Of a stretch of 64,000 nt of DNA, positions 18,221 through 26,730 are shown piece after piece. Below the pieces are notes generated by a model, which was not told the DNA's origin, ran no database searches, and was given only the letters and a program-made list of their open reading frames with translations. The stretch covers positions 16,135 to 80,134 of the forward strand of contig DUPL01000068.1 in the NCBI GenBank assembly GCA_012838385.1. The letters are read 5' to 3'. A program made the translations under genes and the position numbers. Each line of letters opens with the position of its first letter. Within the stretch, counting starts at the first letter, position 1. This stretch comes from Clostridiaceae bacterium (GTDB taxonomy: Bacteria > Bacillota > Clostridia > UBA1212 > DUPL01).

Positions 18221-18841
18221 TTAGTCCCAAAAAAGAGTAAACAAGTTTTCACTGTCCATTATTTGAACCATTTCATCTATGCCGTTTTCAAGCCTGTCTA
18301 TTACTTCAGGCGAGAAAAACTTAACTCTGTAAGCAAGTTTTCTCAAATTCTTTGGCTTGGATATGAATTCTAAATCCACTTGTTGCATATCCGCATATAC
18401 AACCCTGTAATCGAAATTAAGTACTTTTTTCCATACGGTAAGTTTGTAGATTATCATATCATTCGTAATCCCGTCATTAAAGCCTGCAGTGCCTGCCGCG
18501 CGAACAATATCCATATCGTCATTGCCTGGAATGATTGCAATACAATCATTGCCCTCTGCAAGACCAATAAAATACTCCGAGGCAAAAGCCATGCAGTTAA
18601 TATTTTTTCTCTCCAGCTCTCTATTTATAGCAGAAACCTTGTTCCTTAAAAAACTACCAGGCAAAAGTTTTGAACCCAGTTCCACACATACGCCATCCTT
18701 TGGCACGTAATCCAACTCTTCCTCGCTATAACCAAAATATTGATAGAGCGGCTTTTTAAAATGACTTTTCAAAATCTCCAATGCCTCAACTGGCACGGAA
18801 GTCATGTCAAGCAGTTCAAGGTCCGAATTTGTCAGCCTCAT
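18221..18841 (-). CDS. DUF4253-like protein
   Basis: The start is placed at ATG 18841, with GGGAG six bases upstream; an earlier in-frame ATG would place this site inside the gene. The product is 206 residues, soluble, with no signal. The C-terminal 110 residues follow the DUF4253 pattern: an Asp-rich 'PGNDDMDIVRAAGT' with 'NDGITNDMIIYKL', a 'W' in a helix, 'VDLEFISKPKN', 'FFSPEVIDR' and a terminal 'TLFWD' (family end is usually LWWD). The function of this domain is unknown. Confidence 0.65.
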   Translation of the reverse strand: MRLTNSDLELLDMTSVPVEALEILKSHFKKPLYQYFGYSEEELDYVPKDGVCVELGSKLLPGSFLRNKVSAINRELERKNINCMAFASEYFIGLAEGNDCIAIIPGNDDMDIVRAAGTAGFNDGITNDMIIYKLTVWKKVLNFDYRVVYADMQQVDLEFISKPKNLRKLAYRVKFFSPEVIDRLENGIDEMVQIMDSENLFTLFWD

Positions 18842-18903
18842 ATGAACTCCCTTCATTCTTTTTTATATATTCTACCACGAATACAGAACAATTTGAATTC
18901 CAT

Positions 18904-18931
18904 TTGACTAAATAAATGCAGAATATATAAT
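18904..18931 (+). promoter_or_regulatory. Sigma-A promoter for capA
   Basis: TTGACT (18904-18909) and TATAAT (18926-18931) with a 16-bp spacer. Confidence 0.7.
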
Positions 18932-18960
18932 ATTGATGTATCAAAACTTCAGGAGGCAGC

Positions 18961-20304
18961 ATGAAAAAAAGCTATATAATCATTATATCATTATTATTGC
19001 TAATAGTTTTGGGACTGGCCATATACCTAAATCTTAACCAACCAGAAGTATCTCCTCCGGTGTTGCAGGAAACACCCGTACCAACGGCTACCATAGAGCC
19101 AACGCAAAATCCAACACCAACACCAACTCCAACACCTGTCCCAGAGATAAAGATAAGTATAATATCCTGCGGTGACATAATGTACCATGGACCGCAGTTA
19201 AGGTCCGCTTTAAATGAAGAAACCGGTGAATACAACTTCATGGAAAATTTCAAATACATAAAGGATATTGTATCAAAGGCAGACTATGCTGTAGCCAACC
19301 TTGAAACAACACTGGCAGGTTCCGACAATGGATACAAGTATAGCGGTCATCCCGCATTCAACTCTCCTGATGCCGTACTTGACAGCATAAAGGATGCCGG
19401 CTTTGACATGCTTCTTTTGTCTAACAATCATATCTACGATACTAGAAGAGTTGGAATGGAAAGAACATTAATGAAAACCATGGAATATGGTTTTGATACC
19501 CTTGGATTGAAAGGGGAGGGCGTTCAAAGTTATTATGTGAAAGATATAAATGGTGTGAAGATAGGATTTTTGAATTACGGATATGAATCTGCGGACTACA
19601 GAAAAGATGATGGGAAGTATATAAACGGCATCTTTGCAAAGAACGAGGATGCCAGACTCATAGATACCTTCAATTACTCCATGAAGGACGAATTCTATAA
19701 TGAAGTCGAAGAAAGAGTAGCTCAGCTAAAGCTGGACGGGGCGGATTTGATTATCCTTTACATACATTGGGGCAATGAGTATCAGTTGAAAGAGAATTCT
19801 CACCAAAGGGAAATTGCTAGAAAAATGTGCGAACTTGGTGTGGATGTAATATTTGGTTCCCATCCGCATGTTATTCAGCCCAGTGAAATAATTACTGACG
19901 AGAATACTGGCAAAAGGACAATATGCTTTTATTCCCTTGGCAACTTCATATCAAACCAGAACAGGGTAACCCTGACAGACCCTTCCGTACCCCTGTCCGA
20001 GTATACGGAAAACGGCGTTCTTGTATGGCTTGACATTACAAAACTTCCAAGCGGGGAGACCTTTGTCAGCAAGATTGAGCTTGTACCAACATGGGTGCAT
20101 AGATTCTTCAAAGAGGGAAGGACAAGGTATGAGGTGGTACCTCTCCCCATGGCATATGAAAAACCCGAATCATTCGGTCTTGAGCAATCAACCTTCGGTT
20201 CCGATCACTCAAAAGTTTCCTATGAAAGAACAGTCGCTGCCTTGTCCGAAGCGGTTGAAGCATACAATGAATGGATAGGAAGCAGTTCTCCTGTTGCTGC
20301 ATGA
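18961..20304 (+). CDS. CapA-family metallophosphatase-like surface protein
   Basis: A 447-residue exported protein. The N-terminal hydrophobic segment (residues 5-25) is followed by a Pro/Thr-rich spacer (about 30-62, with 'PTPTPTPTPVP'). The CapA (PGA_cap) domain begins 'ISCGDIMYHG' and continues with 'ANLETTLAG', 'LLLSNNHIYDTR', 'ILYIHWGNEY' and 'GSHPHVIQP', the expected metal-binding Asp/Asn/His set. Family members are tied to poly-gamma-glutamate or other capsule synthesis and cell-wall work. AGGAGG precedes the ATG. The exact substrate is unknown. Confidence 0.9.
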   Translation: MKKSYIIIISLLLLIVLGLAIYLNLNQPEVSPPVLQETPVPTATIEPTQNPTPTPTPTPVPEIKISIISCGDIMYHGPQLRSALNEETGEYNFMENFKYIKDIVSKADYAVANLETTLAGSDNGYKYSGHPAFNSPDAVLDSIKDAGFDMLLLSNNHIYDTRRVGMERTLMKTMEYGFDTLGLKGEGVQSYYVKDINGVKIGFLNYGYESADYRKDDGKYINGIFAKNEDARLIDTFNYSMKDEFYNEVEERVAQLKLDGADLIILYIHWGNEYQLKENSHQREIARKMCELGVDVIFGSHPHVIQPSEIITDENTGKRTICFYSLGNFISNQNRVTLTDPSVPLSEYTENGVLVWLDITKLPSGETFVSKIELVPTWVHRFFKEGRTRYEVVPLPMAYEKPESFGLEQSTFGSDHSKVSYERTVAALSEAVEAYNEWIGSSSPVAA

Positions 20305-20319
20305 ATTAATATTTGTCTT

Positions 20320-20895
20320 GTGAGCCAAAATATTGCAGGGGTGAATATTTTGCTCACATATTTCAACTATTTTCTAACTTACAGTTTTTGTGGTTTCTTA
20401 CTTGAGACAATATTTGCATTCATTGTAAAGGGAAGGCTTGAATCAAGAAAATGCTACTTGATAAGTGCCTTGTGTCCTGTTTACGGGCTTGGGGCTATTG
20501 CCATCAATGAAAGCACGAGGAAAATATCAGGCAGCAAGACAAAAACCTTTTTTGTTGGCATGCTTGCCGCAACGGTAGTGGAACTACTAACTGACTTGTT
20601 CTACAAACATGTATTGGGGATGCGTTTTTGGGATTACTCAAAAAGACCCTTCAATTTATGGGGCAGTGTGTGCCTCAAATATTCCTTGTTTTGGGGACTT
20701 TTGTCTTTGCTTCTGGTTTACGTGGTGCATCCATATGTTGAGAAGAATGCTAGAAAAATTAAAAAAGGCACTTCTTATGCGTTTATGCTTCTATTTATTG
20801 CAGATAGTATAATCAGTGCCTTTTTGTTAAGAAAATTCAAAACAAAGCACGCTGTGAATTATGCCTGGATTAGAAAAGCATTCAGGCGTTCTTAG
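20320..20895 (+). CDS. Putative ABC-transporter type IV (CmpB, PF06541-like) membrane protein
   Basis: A 191-residue membrane protein with about five helices. Early residues 'YSFCGFLLETIF', then 'CPVYGLGAI', 'ELLTDLFYKHVLGMRFWDYS' and 'FNLWGSVCLKYSLFWG', match the CmpB-like family, which carries an ABC label but has no shown function. The start is uncertain: GTG 20320 gives the longest product, while TTG 20350 has a better-spaced GGGGTG. It lies 15 nt after capA and probably shares its transcript. The 3' end overlaps the convergent gene by 14 nt. Confidence 0.75.
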   Translation: MSQNIAGVNILLTYFNYFLTYSFCGFLLETIFAFIVKGRLESRKCYLISALCPVYGLGAIAINESTRKISGSKTKTFFVGMLAATVVELLTDLFYKHVLGMRFWDYSKRPFNLWGSVCLKYSLFWGLLSLLLVYVVHPYVEKNARKIKKGTSYAFMLLFIADSIISAFLLRKFKTKHAVNYAWIRKAFRRS

Positions 20896-21739
20896 CATAC
20901 TTTATCATGCCTCTTGCTGCCAAAGTTGCCTGTCCAACCGCTACGGATATCTGTTTGAAGTCTGATACGCAATCTCCTGCAGCAAAAATACCTGGGATGT
21001 TGGTCTGAAAATCCTCGTCTGTTTTTATTCTGTCGTTTTCAATTTCAATACCAAGTTTTCTTGCAAATTCAGCTCCTGCAGGTCTGTCAAGGGCGATAAA
21101 CAAACCCTGCAAATCTTCTTCCGTATCGTCTTCAAAAACTACTTTCTCAAGTACGTTTTCGCCCTGCAGGGCTTTGATTTTCTTTGTTATTACCCTGTAC
21201 TTGCTTTTCTCCACTTCCAGCTCTCTGCCATTTGTATAAATCGTAATATTTGGTGTAAATTTCTCCATTTCTTCCGCTTCGCTTATGGCATAGTCTTTGT
21301 TGCCCAGAATTCCAACCGCTTTCCCTCTGAAAAAGAAACCATCACAAGTTGTACAGTAGCTGACCCCTTTTCCTTCGAATTTCTTAATACCAGGAATTAT
21401 TGCCGGAGGCAGTGGCTTTCCTGTAGCTATAAGTATTGTTTTTGCATTATATGTGTCGACATTGGTTTTTACATCAAAGCCGTTATCTGCATAGGATATG
21501 TTAAGAACGTGCGCAGTAAGTATCTTTGCGCCGAATCTCTTTGCCTGGCGCTCACCTTGTTCCAAAAGCTCACGTCCGCTGATTGTGTCCTCAAACCCAA
21601 AATAGTTGTCAACATGTATTGCCTTTAATAGAGCGGAATCGTTTTCACCTATTACTATTACGGACAATCCTGCTCTTGCAATGTATATGGCAGCCTGCAA
21701 ACCTGCGGGACCTTTTCCTACCACTATTGCGTCATACAT
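20882..21739 (-). CDS. Thioredoxin-reductase-like FAD/NAD(P) oxidoreductase
   Basis: A 285-residue two-dinucleotide-fold flavoprotein. FAD motif 'VVGKGPAGLQAAIY' (Lys in place of the second Gly), redox-active 'YCTTCDGFFF' with CxxC near residue 125, a second Rossmann region 'KAVGILGNKDYAISEAEEM' in which the usual GxGxxA is altered to GNKDYA, and C-terminal 'GIFAAGDCVSD'. It is about 20 residues shorter than classical TrxB. The altered NADPH motif suggests it may be a ferredoxin-dependent or other divergent member. AAGGAGG precedes the ATG. Confidence 0.85.
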   Translation of the reverse strand: MYDAIVVGKGPAGLQAAIYIARAGLSVIVIGENDSALLKAIHVDNYFGFEDTISGRELLEQGERQAKRFGAKILTAHVLNISYADNGFDVKTNVDTYNAKTILIATGKPLPPAIIPGIKKFEGKGVSYCTTCDGFFFRGKAVGILGNKDYAISEAEEMEKFTPNITIYTNGRELEVEKSKYRVITKKIKALQGENVLEKVVFEDDTEEDLQGLFIALDRPAGAEFARKLGIEIENDRIKTDEDFQTNIPGIFAAGDCVSDFKQISVAVGQATLAARGMIKYAKNA

Positions 21740-21814
21740 AAAAATTCCTCCTTTTAGAACTATTTTTAATTTTCCTACATATTATATACTAAAACATATC
21801 AGGAGGTAAAATTT

Positions 21815-22123
21815 ATGGCAAATTTATTTGACAGGATCGATGGAAAGATTATGGAGGCGAAAATAGATCAGGGGATAGATATGCTGAAAAACAAAAGTCC
21901 TGACGAAATATCCAAGAAAATCTCAAAAATGGATAAGGATGAAATAATGCAGAAGCTGGATGAGTTGGATGAAAAAAGGATAAAGGAATTGAACATTGAT
22001 CTGGACAAAATTAAAAAGAAGATTACACCGGAAGACATAGAAAAAGCCAAAAAGATTGCTGGCAAAGACGGCGAGGTAATTATTAATCGTCTGCTTGAAT
22101 TGCTTAAACAAGGTGGTAAATAA
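21815..22123 (+). CDS. Small charged helical protein, unknown (cluster gene 1)
   Basis: A 102-residue protein dominated by Lys, Asp, Glu, Ile and Leu, with no Cys and no hydrophobic segment. It contains repeated amphipathic helices ('DEIMQKLDELDEKRIKEL', 'PEDIEKAKKIAGKDGEV'). AGGAGG lies upstream of the ATG. It overlaps the next gene by one base (TAATG) and forms a three-gene run with the two genes that follow. I do not recognise it. Confidence 0.7.
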   Translation: MANLFDRIDGKIMEAKIDQGIDMLKNKSPDEISKKISKMDKDEIMQKLDELDEKRIKELNIDLDKIKKKITPEDIEKAKKIAGKDGEVIINRLLELLKQGGK

Positions 22124-22488
22124 TGGACAAGGAAACCGAAGAAAAGCTGAAGCAACTGGGGAGTATGTTTGGAATAACTGAAATACCGGACAATTTGGGA
22201 GAAGTTCTGGAATCCTTTTTGTCAGGACAAAGCGATAATGCAAATGAAGAAAGTCAAAAAGAAGAGAAAAACGATACGGACCTGGGGATTGATATTGACG
22301 CGGATACTATAAGGTTAATTACTACTTTGAAAAAAAGCCTGGACAGAAATAAGAGTGATGATAAAGCCAGGCTTTTGAAAGCCTTGACTCCTTTTCTGAA
22401 CGAAAAAAAACAACAGAAGGTGAATAATGCGCTAAAGCTGATTACATTTGCTGAAATTGCAAAAAACAAGGATTTATTAGGTCTTTAA
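22123..22488 (+). CDS. Small acidic protein, unknown (cluster gene 2)
   Basis: A 121-residue soluble protein. An acidic, probably disordered middle (about residues 40-62, 'EESQKEEKNDTDLGID') is followed by a helical C-terminal part with 'KARLLKALTPFLNEKKQQ' and 'NNALKLITFAEIA'. The latter looks like a conserved family motif rather than random sequence. Its ATG overlaps the preceding stop and it is followed after 6-15 nt by the third gene. Function is unknown. Confidence 0.65.
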   Translation: MDKETEEKLKQLGSMFGITEIPDNLGEVLESFLSGQSDNANEESQKEEKNDTDLGIDIDADTIRLITTLKKSLDRNKSDDKARLLKALTPFLNEKKQQKVNNALKLITFAEIAKNKDLLGL

Positions 22489-22503
22489 CTGGGGTTGATA
22501 AAA

Positions 22504-22827
22504 TTGCCAGAAAACATCATAAATGACAATTATGAAAACAATCCAGAGGTTGTAATGGTATCTCCTCTGGATAACCCCTATGATTCCAAACCAGTACATG
22601 CTTCCAAAAAGAAAAAGCCAGGCGGCATTGGAAGCTTTATTGAAAACATACTGGACAGAATCAAACAGATATTGTCAAGGTTTTTGGGCAGGGATGTAGG
22701 TACAGATGACTTGCTACTTCTTGGCCTTATTCTTGTGCTGTTTTTTGAAAAAAGAAACAAGGATTCCTCAGACAGCGACGATATCGACTTGTTACTGATT
22801 GTTCTATTGTATTTGCTGATATCTTAA
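22504..22827 (+). CDS. Small protein with hydrophobic C-terminus, unknown (cluster gene 3)
   Basis: The start is taken as TTG 22504, since GGGGTTGAT lies at proper distance; a TTG at 22495 abuts the same site. The 107-residue product has a Lys-rich centre ('HASKKKKPGGIG') and two short hydrophobic stretches near the end ('DLLLLGLILVLFF' and 'DIDLLLIVLLYLLIS') separated by an Asp/Ser/Lys loop. This could be a small membrane hairpin. I do not recognise it. Confidence 0.6.
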   Translation: MPENIINDNYENNPEVVMVSPLDNPYDSKPVHASKKKKPGGIGSFIENILDRIKQILSRFLGRDVGTDDLLLLGLILVLFFEKRNKDSSDSDDIDLLLIVLLYLLIS

Positions 22828-22837
22828 TATCAAATTA

Positions 22838-22866
22838 TTGATATGGACGCTGCCATATGTTACTAT
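22838..22866 (+). promoter_or_regulatory. Probable sigma-A promoter for the G1P dehydrogenase gene
   Basis: TTGATA (22838-22843) and TACTAT (22861-22866), 17 bp apart, about 35 nt before the start codon. Confidence 0.55.
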
Positions 22867-22901
22867 TGTAAAGTAAGACAATGTAAAAAGGAGTTTAAAA
22901 A

Positions 22902-24086
22902 ATGGACAAGCCAAAAATATTGGACATGAATGTTGGTGAAATGCCAAACTACAGGTATCTTTGCACATGTGGCAGAGAACACGGCGTTGATATAAACAGG
23001 ATTGAGATGGGGAAGGGTGTAATTGAAAAGCTTCCTGAAATCATTCAAAAGTTCAAAGACAAAACTGTATTAATAGTATGTGATGACAACACATTTAAGA
23101 TTGCAGGCGAAAGAGTCCAGAATATACTCGAAAGCAATGGTTTTAAAACAAGAATACATGTTGCATACTCACTAGACTATCCAATATTGATTCCTGATGC
23201 TTTTACAGTTGGAAGATTAATGATTGCAGCTGAAGATGATACGGGTCTAATTCTTGGTGTTGGTTCAGGTACAATAAATGATGTTTGCAAAATCGTTTCA
23301 TATAAAATGAAACTAGACAGCGTTATCGTATGTACCGCTCCTTCCATGGACGGCTATGCGTCAACTTTGTCTCCACTTATCGTAGACAAGCAGAAAATTA
23401 CGTATCCATCCCATTATCCTTATGCAATAGTTGCTGATGTTGACATAATGAAGGATGCACCATTGGAAATGCTCAGAGCGGGTTTTGGTGATATTGTTGG
23501 CAAATATACCGCTCTTACAGACTGGAGACTTACAGTAATCGTCAACAAGGAGTACTACTGCGACACCACTGCAAAGCTGATGCAGAATGCAGTGGACAAG
23601 GTGGTGGAGAATACTGAAAGGTATTTTGCAAGAGAAGCGGATGCCATTTACAATGTAACTGAAGCCTTGATGCTGGCAGGCATCTCAATGGGCCTTGTAG
23701 GCATATCAAGACCTGCTTCAGGAAGCGAGCATCATCTTGCTCACTTTTGGGAGCTTGATGCACTTGCCAAAGGAATAGAACATCCTCTTCATGGCAATTC
23801 TGTAGGTGTAGGCTCGATAATTACTTCGGAAGCGTACAGAATCATGAGCGAAAAGTTTGAGGAGCCGAAAGCTGCAAATCCGCCAAGTCCCGAGCTGCTA
23901 AGGGATATATACAGAAGAGCGGATATGCCTCTTACACCCAAGGAACTGGGCATTGAGAAGGACGTATTCCATAACAGTATAAGAAACGCTTACAGAATCC
24001 GACCAAGGTATACGATTTTCAATTATACGAAAGACAGGGCTCTGCTGGACAAGATGGCAGATGACCTTACCGACATATTCTATTAA
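22902..24086 (+). CDS. sn-Glycerol-1-phosphate dehydrogenase (AraM/EgsA family)
   Basis: A 394-residue iron-alcohol-dehydrogenase-fold enzyme that reduces dihydroxyacetone phosphate to sn-glycerol-1-phosphate with NAD(P)H. 'LILGVGSGTINDVCK' is the nucleotide-binding turn; 'APSMDGYAS' and the metal-ligand region 'GSEHHLAHFWELD' with 'EHPLHGNSVGVG' fit the AraM/G1PDH group rather than glycerol dehydrogenase. The N-terminal 'CTCGREH' gives a small Cys pair seen in this family. No araABD genes are near. It is followed closely by two RNA-modification genes. Confidence 0.88.
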   Translation: MDKPKILDMNVGEMPNYRYLCTCGREHGVDINRIEMGKGVIEKLPEIIQKFKDKTVLIVCDDNTFKIAGERVQNILESNGFKTRIHVAYSLDYPILIPDAFTVGRLMIAAEDDTGLILGVGSGTINDVCKIVSYKMKLDSVIVCTAPSMDGYASTLSPLIVDKQKITYPSHYPYAIVADVDIMKDAPLEMLRAGFGDIVGKYTALTDWRLTVIVNKEYYCDTTAKLMQNAVDKVVENTERYFAREADAIYNVTEALMLAGISMGLVGISRPASGSEHHLAHFWELDALAKGIEHPLHGNSVGVGSIITSEAYRIMSEKFEEPKAANPPSPELLRDIYRRADMPLTPKELGIEKDVFHNSIRNAYRIRPRYTIFNYTKDRALLDKMADDLTDIFY

Positions 24087-24100
24087 TTAAGAGGTGCTTG

Positions 24101-24838
24101 ATGACTGAAATCTACAGATTTGACGGAAAAACGACATCAAACGAAATAAAGATTATATACGAGGACAACCATATAATCTCAGTTGTCAAGCCTGCAGGCA
24201 TTTTGAGCCAGGGGGATGCGTCACAGGACACAGATCTCCTTTCCCTTTTGAAACAGGATTTGAAGACAAGATACAACAAACCTTATGACGCTTTTGTAGG
24301 CCTTGTTCATCGTCTTGACAGAAATACTGGTGGAACCATGGTATATGCAAAGACATCCAAGGGAGCTTCAAGATTGTCAAAGCAGCTTAGAGACAAGGAA
24401 TTCAAAAAAGGATACTTTGCCATAGTTGACGGAATTGTGAAAAAGGACGGCAGACTGACAAACAAGCTTGAAAAGGACAGTAAAACAAACAAGGTGTATG
24501 AATCCGACGAGGGGAAACTGTCAATACTTGAATACAAAGTTATTGATTGCATCGGAGATATGTCGTTGGTGTTTGTAATCCCGATTACGGGAAGAACCCA
24601 TCAGATAAGGGCTCAGATGGCCTCTTTCGGTCATCCTTTAATAGGAGATGTGAAATATGGGTATAAAAAGAACATGGGAGATTTTTTTGCCCTGTGGTCT
24701 TCCTGTATCAAGATAAAACATGTTACATTAGACAAAAAACTTCTTTTGCAAAGTATACCTGAAAGGTCTAATGTATGGAGCAAGTTCAAGGAAAAAACAT
24801 ATATTGATGCATTAAACGAAATAGGAGATGTTTTATGA
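24101..24838 (+). CDS. RluA-family pseudouridine synthase
   Basis: A 245-residue RNA pseudouridine synthase. ATG 24101 is preceded by AAGAGGTG. It has 'IYEDNHIISVVKPAGI' at the start of the fold, the catalytic loop 'GLVHRLDRNTGGTMVYAK' (Asp in HRLD) and 'PITGRTHQIRAQMA' near the C-terminus. No S4 domain precedes it, so it resembles the short RluA/YhcT-like branch. The rRNA or tRNA site cannot be told from sequence. It overlaps the next gene by an ATGA junction. Confidence 0.93.
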   Translation: MTEIYRFDGKTTSNEIKIIYEDNHIISVVKPAGILSQGDASQDTDLLSLLKQDLKTRYNKPYDAFVGLVHRLDRNTGGTMVYAKTSKGASRLSKQLRDKEFKKGYFAIVDGIVKKDGRLTNKLEKDSKTNKVYESDEGKLSILEYKVIDCIGDMSLVFVIPITGRTHQIRAQMASFGHPLIGDVKYGYKKNMGDFFALWSSCIKIKHVTLDKKLLLQSIPERSNVWSKFKEKTYIDALNEIGDVL

Positions 24839-25971
24839 AAGACAAAATGACTCTTGTTGCCACCGCTACATTTGGACTGGAAGCCATGGTGTCAAGAGAA
24901 CTGAAATGGCTGGGATATACTGATCAGCATACTGATAACGGAAGAATATACTTTACCGGAGATGCCGAGGCCATATGCAAAACAAACATGTGGCTAAGAT
25001 GCGCAAACAGAATATATTTGCAAGTGGGCAAGTTCAAAGCCGAGACTTTCGAAGAACTGTTTCAAAACACCAAGGCATTGCCTTGGGAAGAATATCTTCC
25101 TGTTGACGCAAACTTTCCAGTGGATGGAAAGAGTGCAAAGTCAAAACTGTTCAGTGTATCCGACTGTCAGGCTATAGTTAAGAAAGCCATCGTTGAGCGA
25201 TTGAAGCTTTTCTACGACAAGGAGATTTTCCCTGAGACGGGTGCAAGATATAAAATCGAGGTTGCACTGCAGAAGGATATTGCAACATTGTCAATTGACA
25301 CAACAGGACACAGTCTGCACAAAAGGGGATACCGTGAAGAAGTAGGGGATGCTCCAATCAAAGAGACTCTTGCAGCCGGCCTTTTGTATGTAAGCAGGTG
25401 GAAACCTGACAGAGCTTTGTTGGATCCGATGTGTGGTACAGGCACAATTCCCATTGAAGCTGCATTAATCGGAATGAATATTGCACCGGGTTTGAACCAG
25501 ACTTTTGACGCTGAAAATTGGAAGCAGATGGACAAGTCCTTGTGGAAGAAAACCAGGGAAGATGCCAGGAGCAGGATAAATCACGATGTCAACTTGCGCA
25601 TCTATGCTTCCGACATAAACTACTTTGCTATTAAAAGTGCTATGGAAAATGCCAAAAGGGCAGGGGTGTTTGATAAAATCCATTTTCAGAAGATGGACTT
25701 TAGAGAGACCTCTTCCAGGTACAAATACGGATTTATTATCACCAATCCACCTTACGGCGAGCGACTGTCAAGAGACGACGATATAGTAAAATTATACAAA
25801 GATATGGGAAATCATTTTAAAACCTTTGAAACATGGTCATACTATATAATAACGCCGCACGAGAAATTTGAAAGTCTGTTTGGAAGGAGGGCTGACAAAA
25901 AGAGAAAACTCTTCAATGGAAACATCAAGTGCGATTACTATCAATTTTACGGACCAAAGCCGCCTTTTTGA
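24835..25971 (+). CDS. THUMP-domain rRNA N2-guanine methyltransferase (RlmL N-terminal/YpsC-like)
   Basis: A 378-residue protein. An N-terminal THUMP RNA-binding region (about residues 40-160) precedes a Rossmann methyltransferase with 'LLDPMCGTGTIPIEAALIG' and the catalytic 'IITNPPYGERLS'. This matches the YpsC/RlmL-type 23S rRNA m2G methyltransferases of Firmicutes. It ends with 'YQFYGPKPPF'. Its start overlaps the pseudouridine synthase stop, so the two RNA modifiers are translationally coupled. Confidence 0.93.
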   Translation: MKDKMTLVATATFGLEAMVSRELKWLGYTDQHTDNGRIYFTGDAEAICKTNMWLRCANRIYLQVGKFKAETFEELFQNTKALPWEEYLPVDANFPVDGKSAKSKLFSVSDCQAIVKKAIVERLKLFYDKEIFPETGARYKIEVALQKDIATLSIDTTGHSLHKRGYREEVGDAPIKETLAAGLLYVSRWKPDRALLDPMCGTGTIPIEAALIGMNIAPGLNQTFDAENWKQMDKSLWKKTREDARSRINHDVNLRIYASDINYFAIKSAMENAKRAGVFDKIHFQKMDFRETSSRYKYGFIITNPPYGERLSRDDDIVKLYKDMGNHFKTFETWSYYIITPHEKFESLFGRRADKKRKLFNGNIKCDYYQFYGPKPPF

Positions 25972-25990
25972 TGCAAAATAATAATAAGGC

Positions 25991-26019
25991 TTGACAGTTT
26001 AAGTAAAATGGAATAAAAT
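25991..26019 (+). promoter_or_regulatory. Sigma-A promoter for the HU gene
   Basis: TTGACA (25991-25996) and TAAAAT (26014-26019), 17 bp apart, 39 nt before the start codon. Confidence 0.8.
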
Positions 26020-26057
26020 GCGAAAAGTAAGTAAATTTTATTAAGGAGGAAATAAAT

Positions 26058-26336
26058 ATGACAAAAAGAGAATTAGCAGCGGCACTAGCAGAAAGAAACA
26101 ATCTAAGTAAAAAAGATGCTGTAGATATCGTGAACTCTTTCGTAGATATTATTACAGAGGCATTGCAGAATGGTGACACCGTTCAGTTGACAGGTTTCGG
26201 TACTTTTGGCGTTAAGGACAGACCAGAGAGAGTCGGACATAACCCAAGAGAAAAAGGCTCAAAAATCGTCATTCCAGCTAGAAAAAGCCCATTTTTCAAA
26301 GCTGGCAAATCCCTGAAGGATAGTGTAAACGAATAA
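26058..26336 (+). CDS. hup: HU-family nucleoid DNA-binding protein
   Basis: A 92-residue histone-like protein, the usual HU length. 'MTKRELAAALAERNNLSKKD' begins the dimerisation helices; 'TGFGTFGVKDRPERVGHNPR' and 'KIVIPARKSPFFKAGKSLK' form the beta arms and the C-terminal helix. It binds and bends DNA nonspecifically. A strong AAGGAGG site, a consensus promoter and a terminator make it a single-gene unit. Confidence 0.97.
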   Translation: MTKRELAAALAERNNLSKKDAVDIVNSFVDIITEALQNGDTVQLTGFGTFGVKDRPERVGHNPREKGSKIVIPARKSPFFKAGKSLKDSVNE

Positions 26337-26354
26337 TATAATAGAAGGTAAATA

Positions 26355-26379
26355 AAAATCCCCGCAATGCGGGGTTTTT
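26355..26379. terminator. Bidirectional terminator between HU and rplS
   Basis: The GC stem CCCCGC/GCGGGG (26360-26374) has five A residues before it and five T residues after it, so it can terminate both convergent transcripts. Confidence 0.9.
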
Positions 26380-26382
26380 AAT

Positions 26383-26730
26383 TTATAACTTTTCTTTAAT
26401 CCTGGCAGCTTTGCCCACTCTGTCGCGCAGATAGTAAAGTTTTGCTCTTCTGACTTTACCATGGCGAACAACTTCCACTTTTTCAATTTTTGGTGAATGT
26501 CTTGGGAAAACTCTTTCAACTCCAACACCGTAAGAAATTTTTCTTACTGTAAAGGATTGACCAAGGCCTTTTCCCTTGATTGCTATTACGGATCCATCAA
26601 AAATCTGAATTCTTTCACGACTTCCTTCTTTTACTTTAAAATGAACCCTAACAAAATCACCAACCTGAATAGGTTCCAGATCTTCTTTCATATAATCAGC
26701 TTCAACTGCTCTGATAATATCCATCTTCAT
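26383..26730 (-). CDS. rplS: 50S ribosomal protein L19
   Basis: A 115-residue ribosomal protein at the 30S/50S interface. 'FRPGDTVRVHVKV'-type sequence is seen here as '[20 protein letters not shown]', followed by '[20 protein letters not shown]' and '[20 protein letters not shown]', which are diagnostic. Transcribed alone from a consensus promoter at 26835-26807. Length equals the family norm. The usual trmD/rimM neighbours are not adjacent. Confidence 0.98.
   Translation of the reverse strand: MKMDIIRAVEADYMKEDLEPIQVGDFVRVHFKVKEGSRERIQIFDGSVIAIKGKGLGQSFTVRKISYGVGVERVFPRHSPKIEKVEVVRHGKVRRAKLYYLRDRVGKAARIKEKL

Noticed and set aside
19090..19143. Tandem DNA repeat in the CapA gene
   Set aside because: The repeats encode a short Pro-Thr linker between anchor and catalytic domain, a common low-complexity spacer, and are too few to be a notable satellite.
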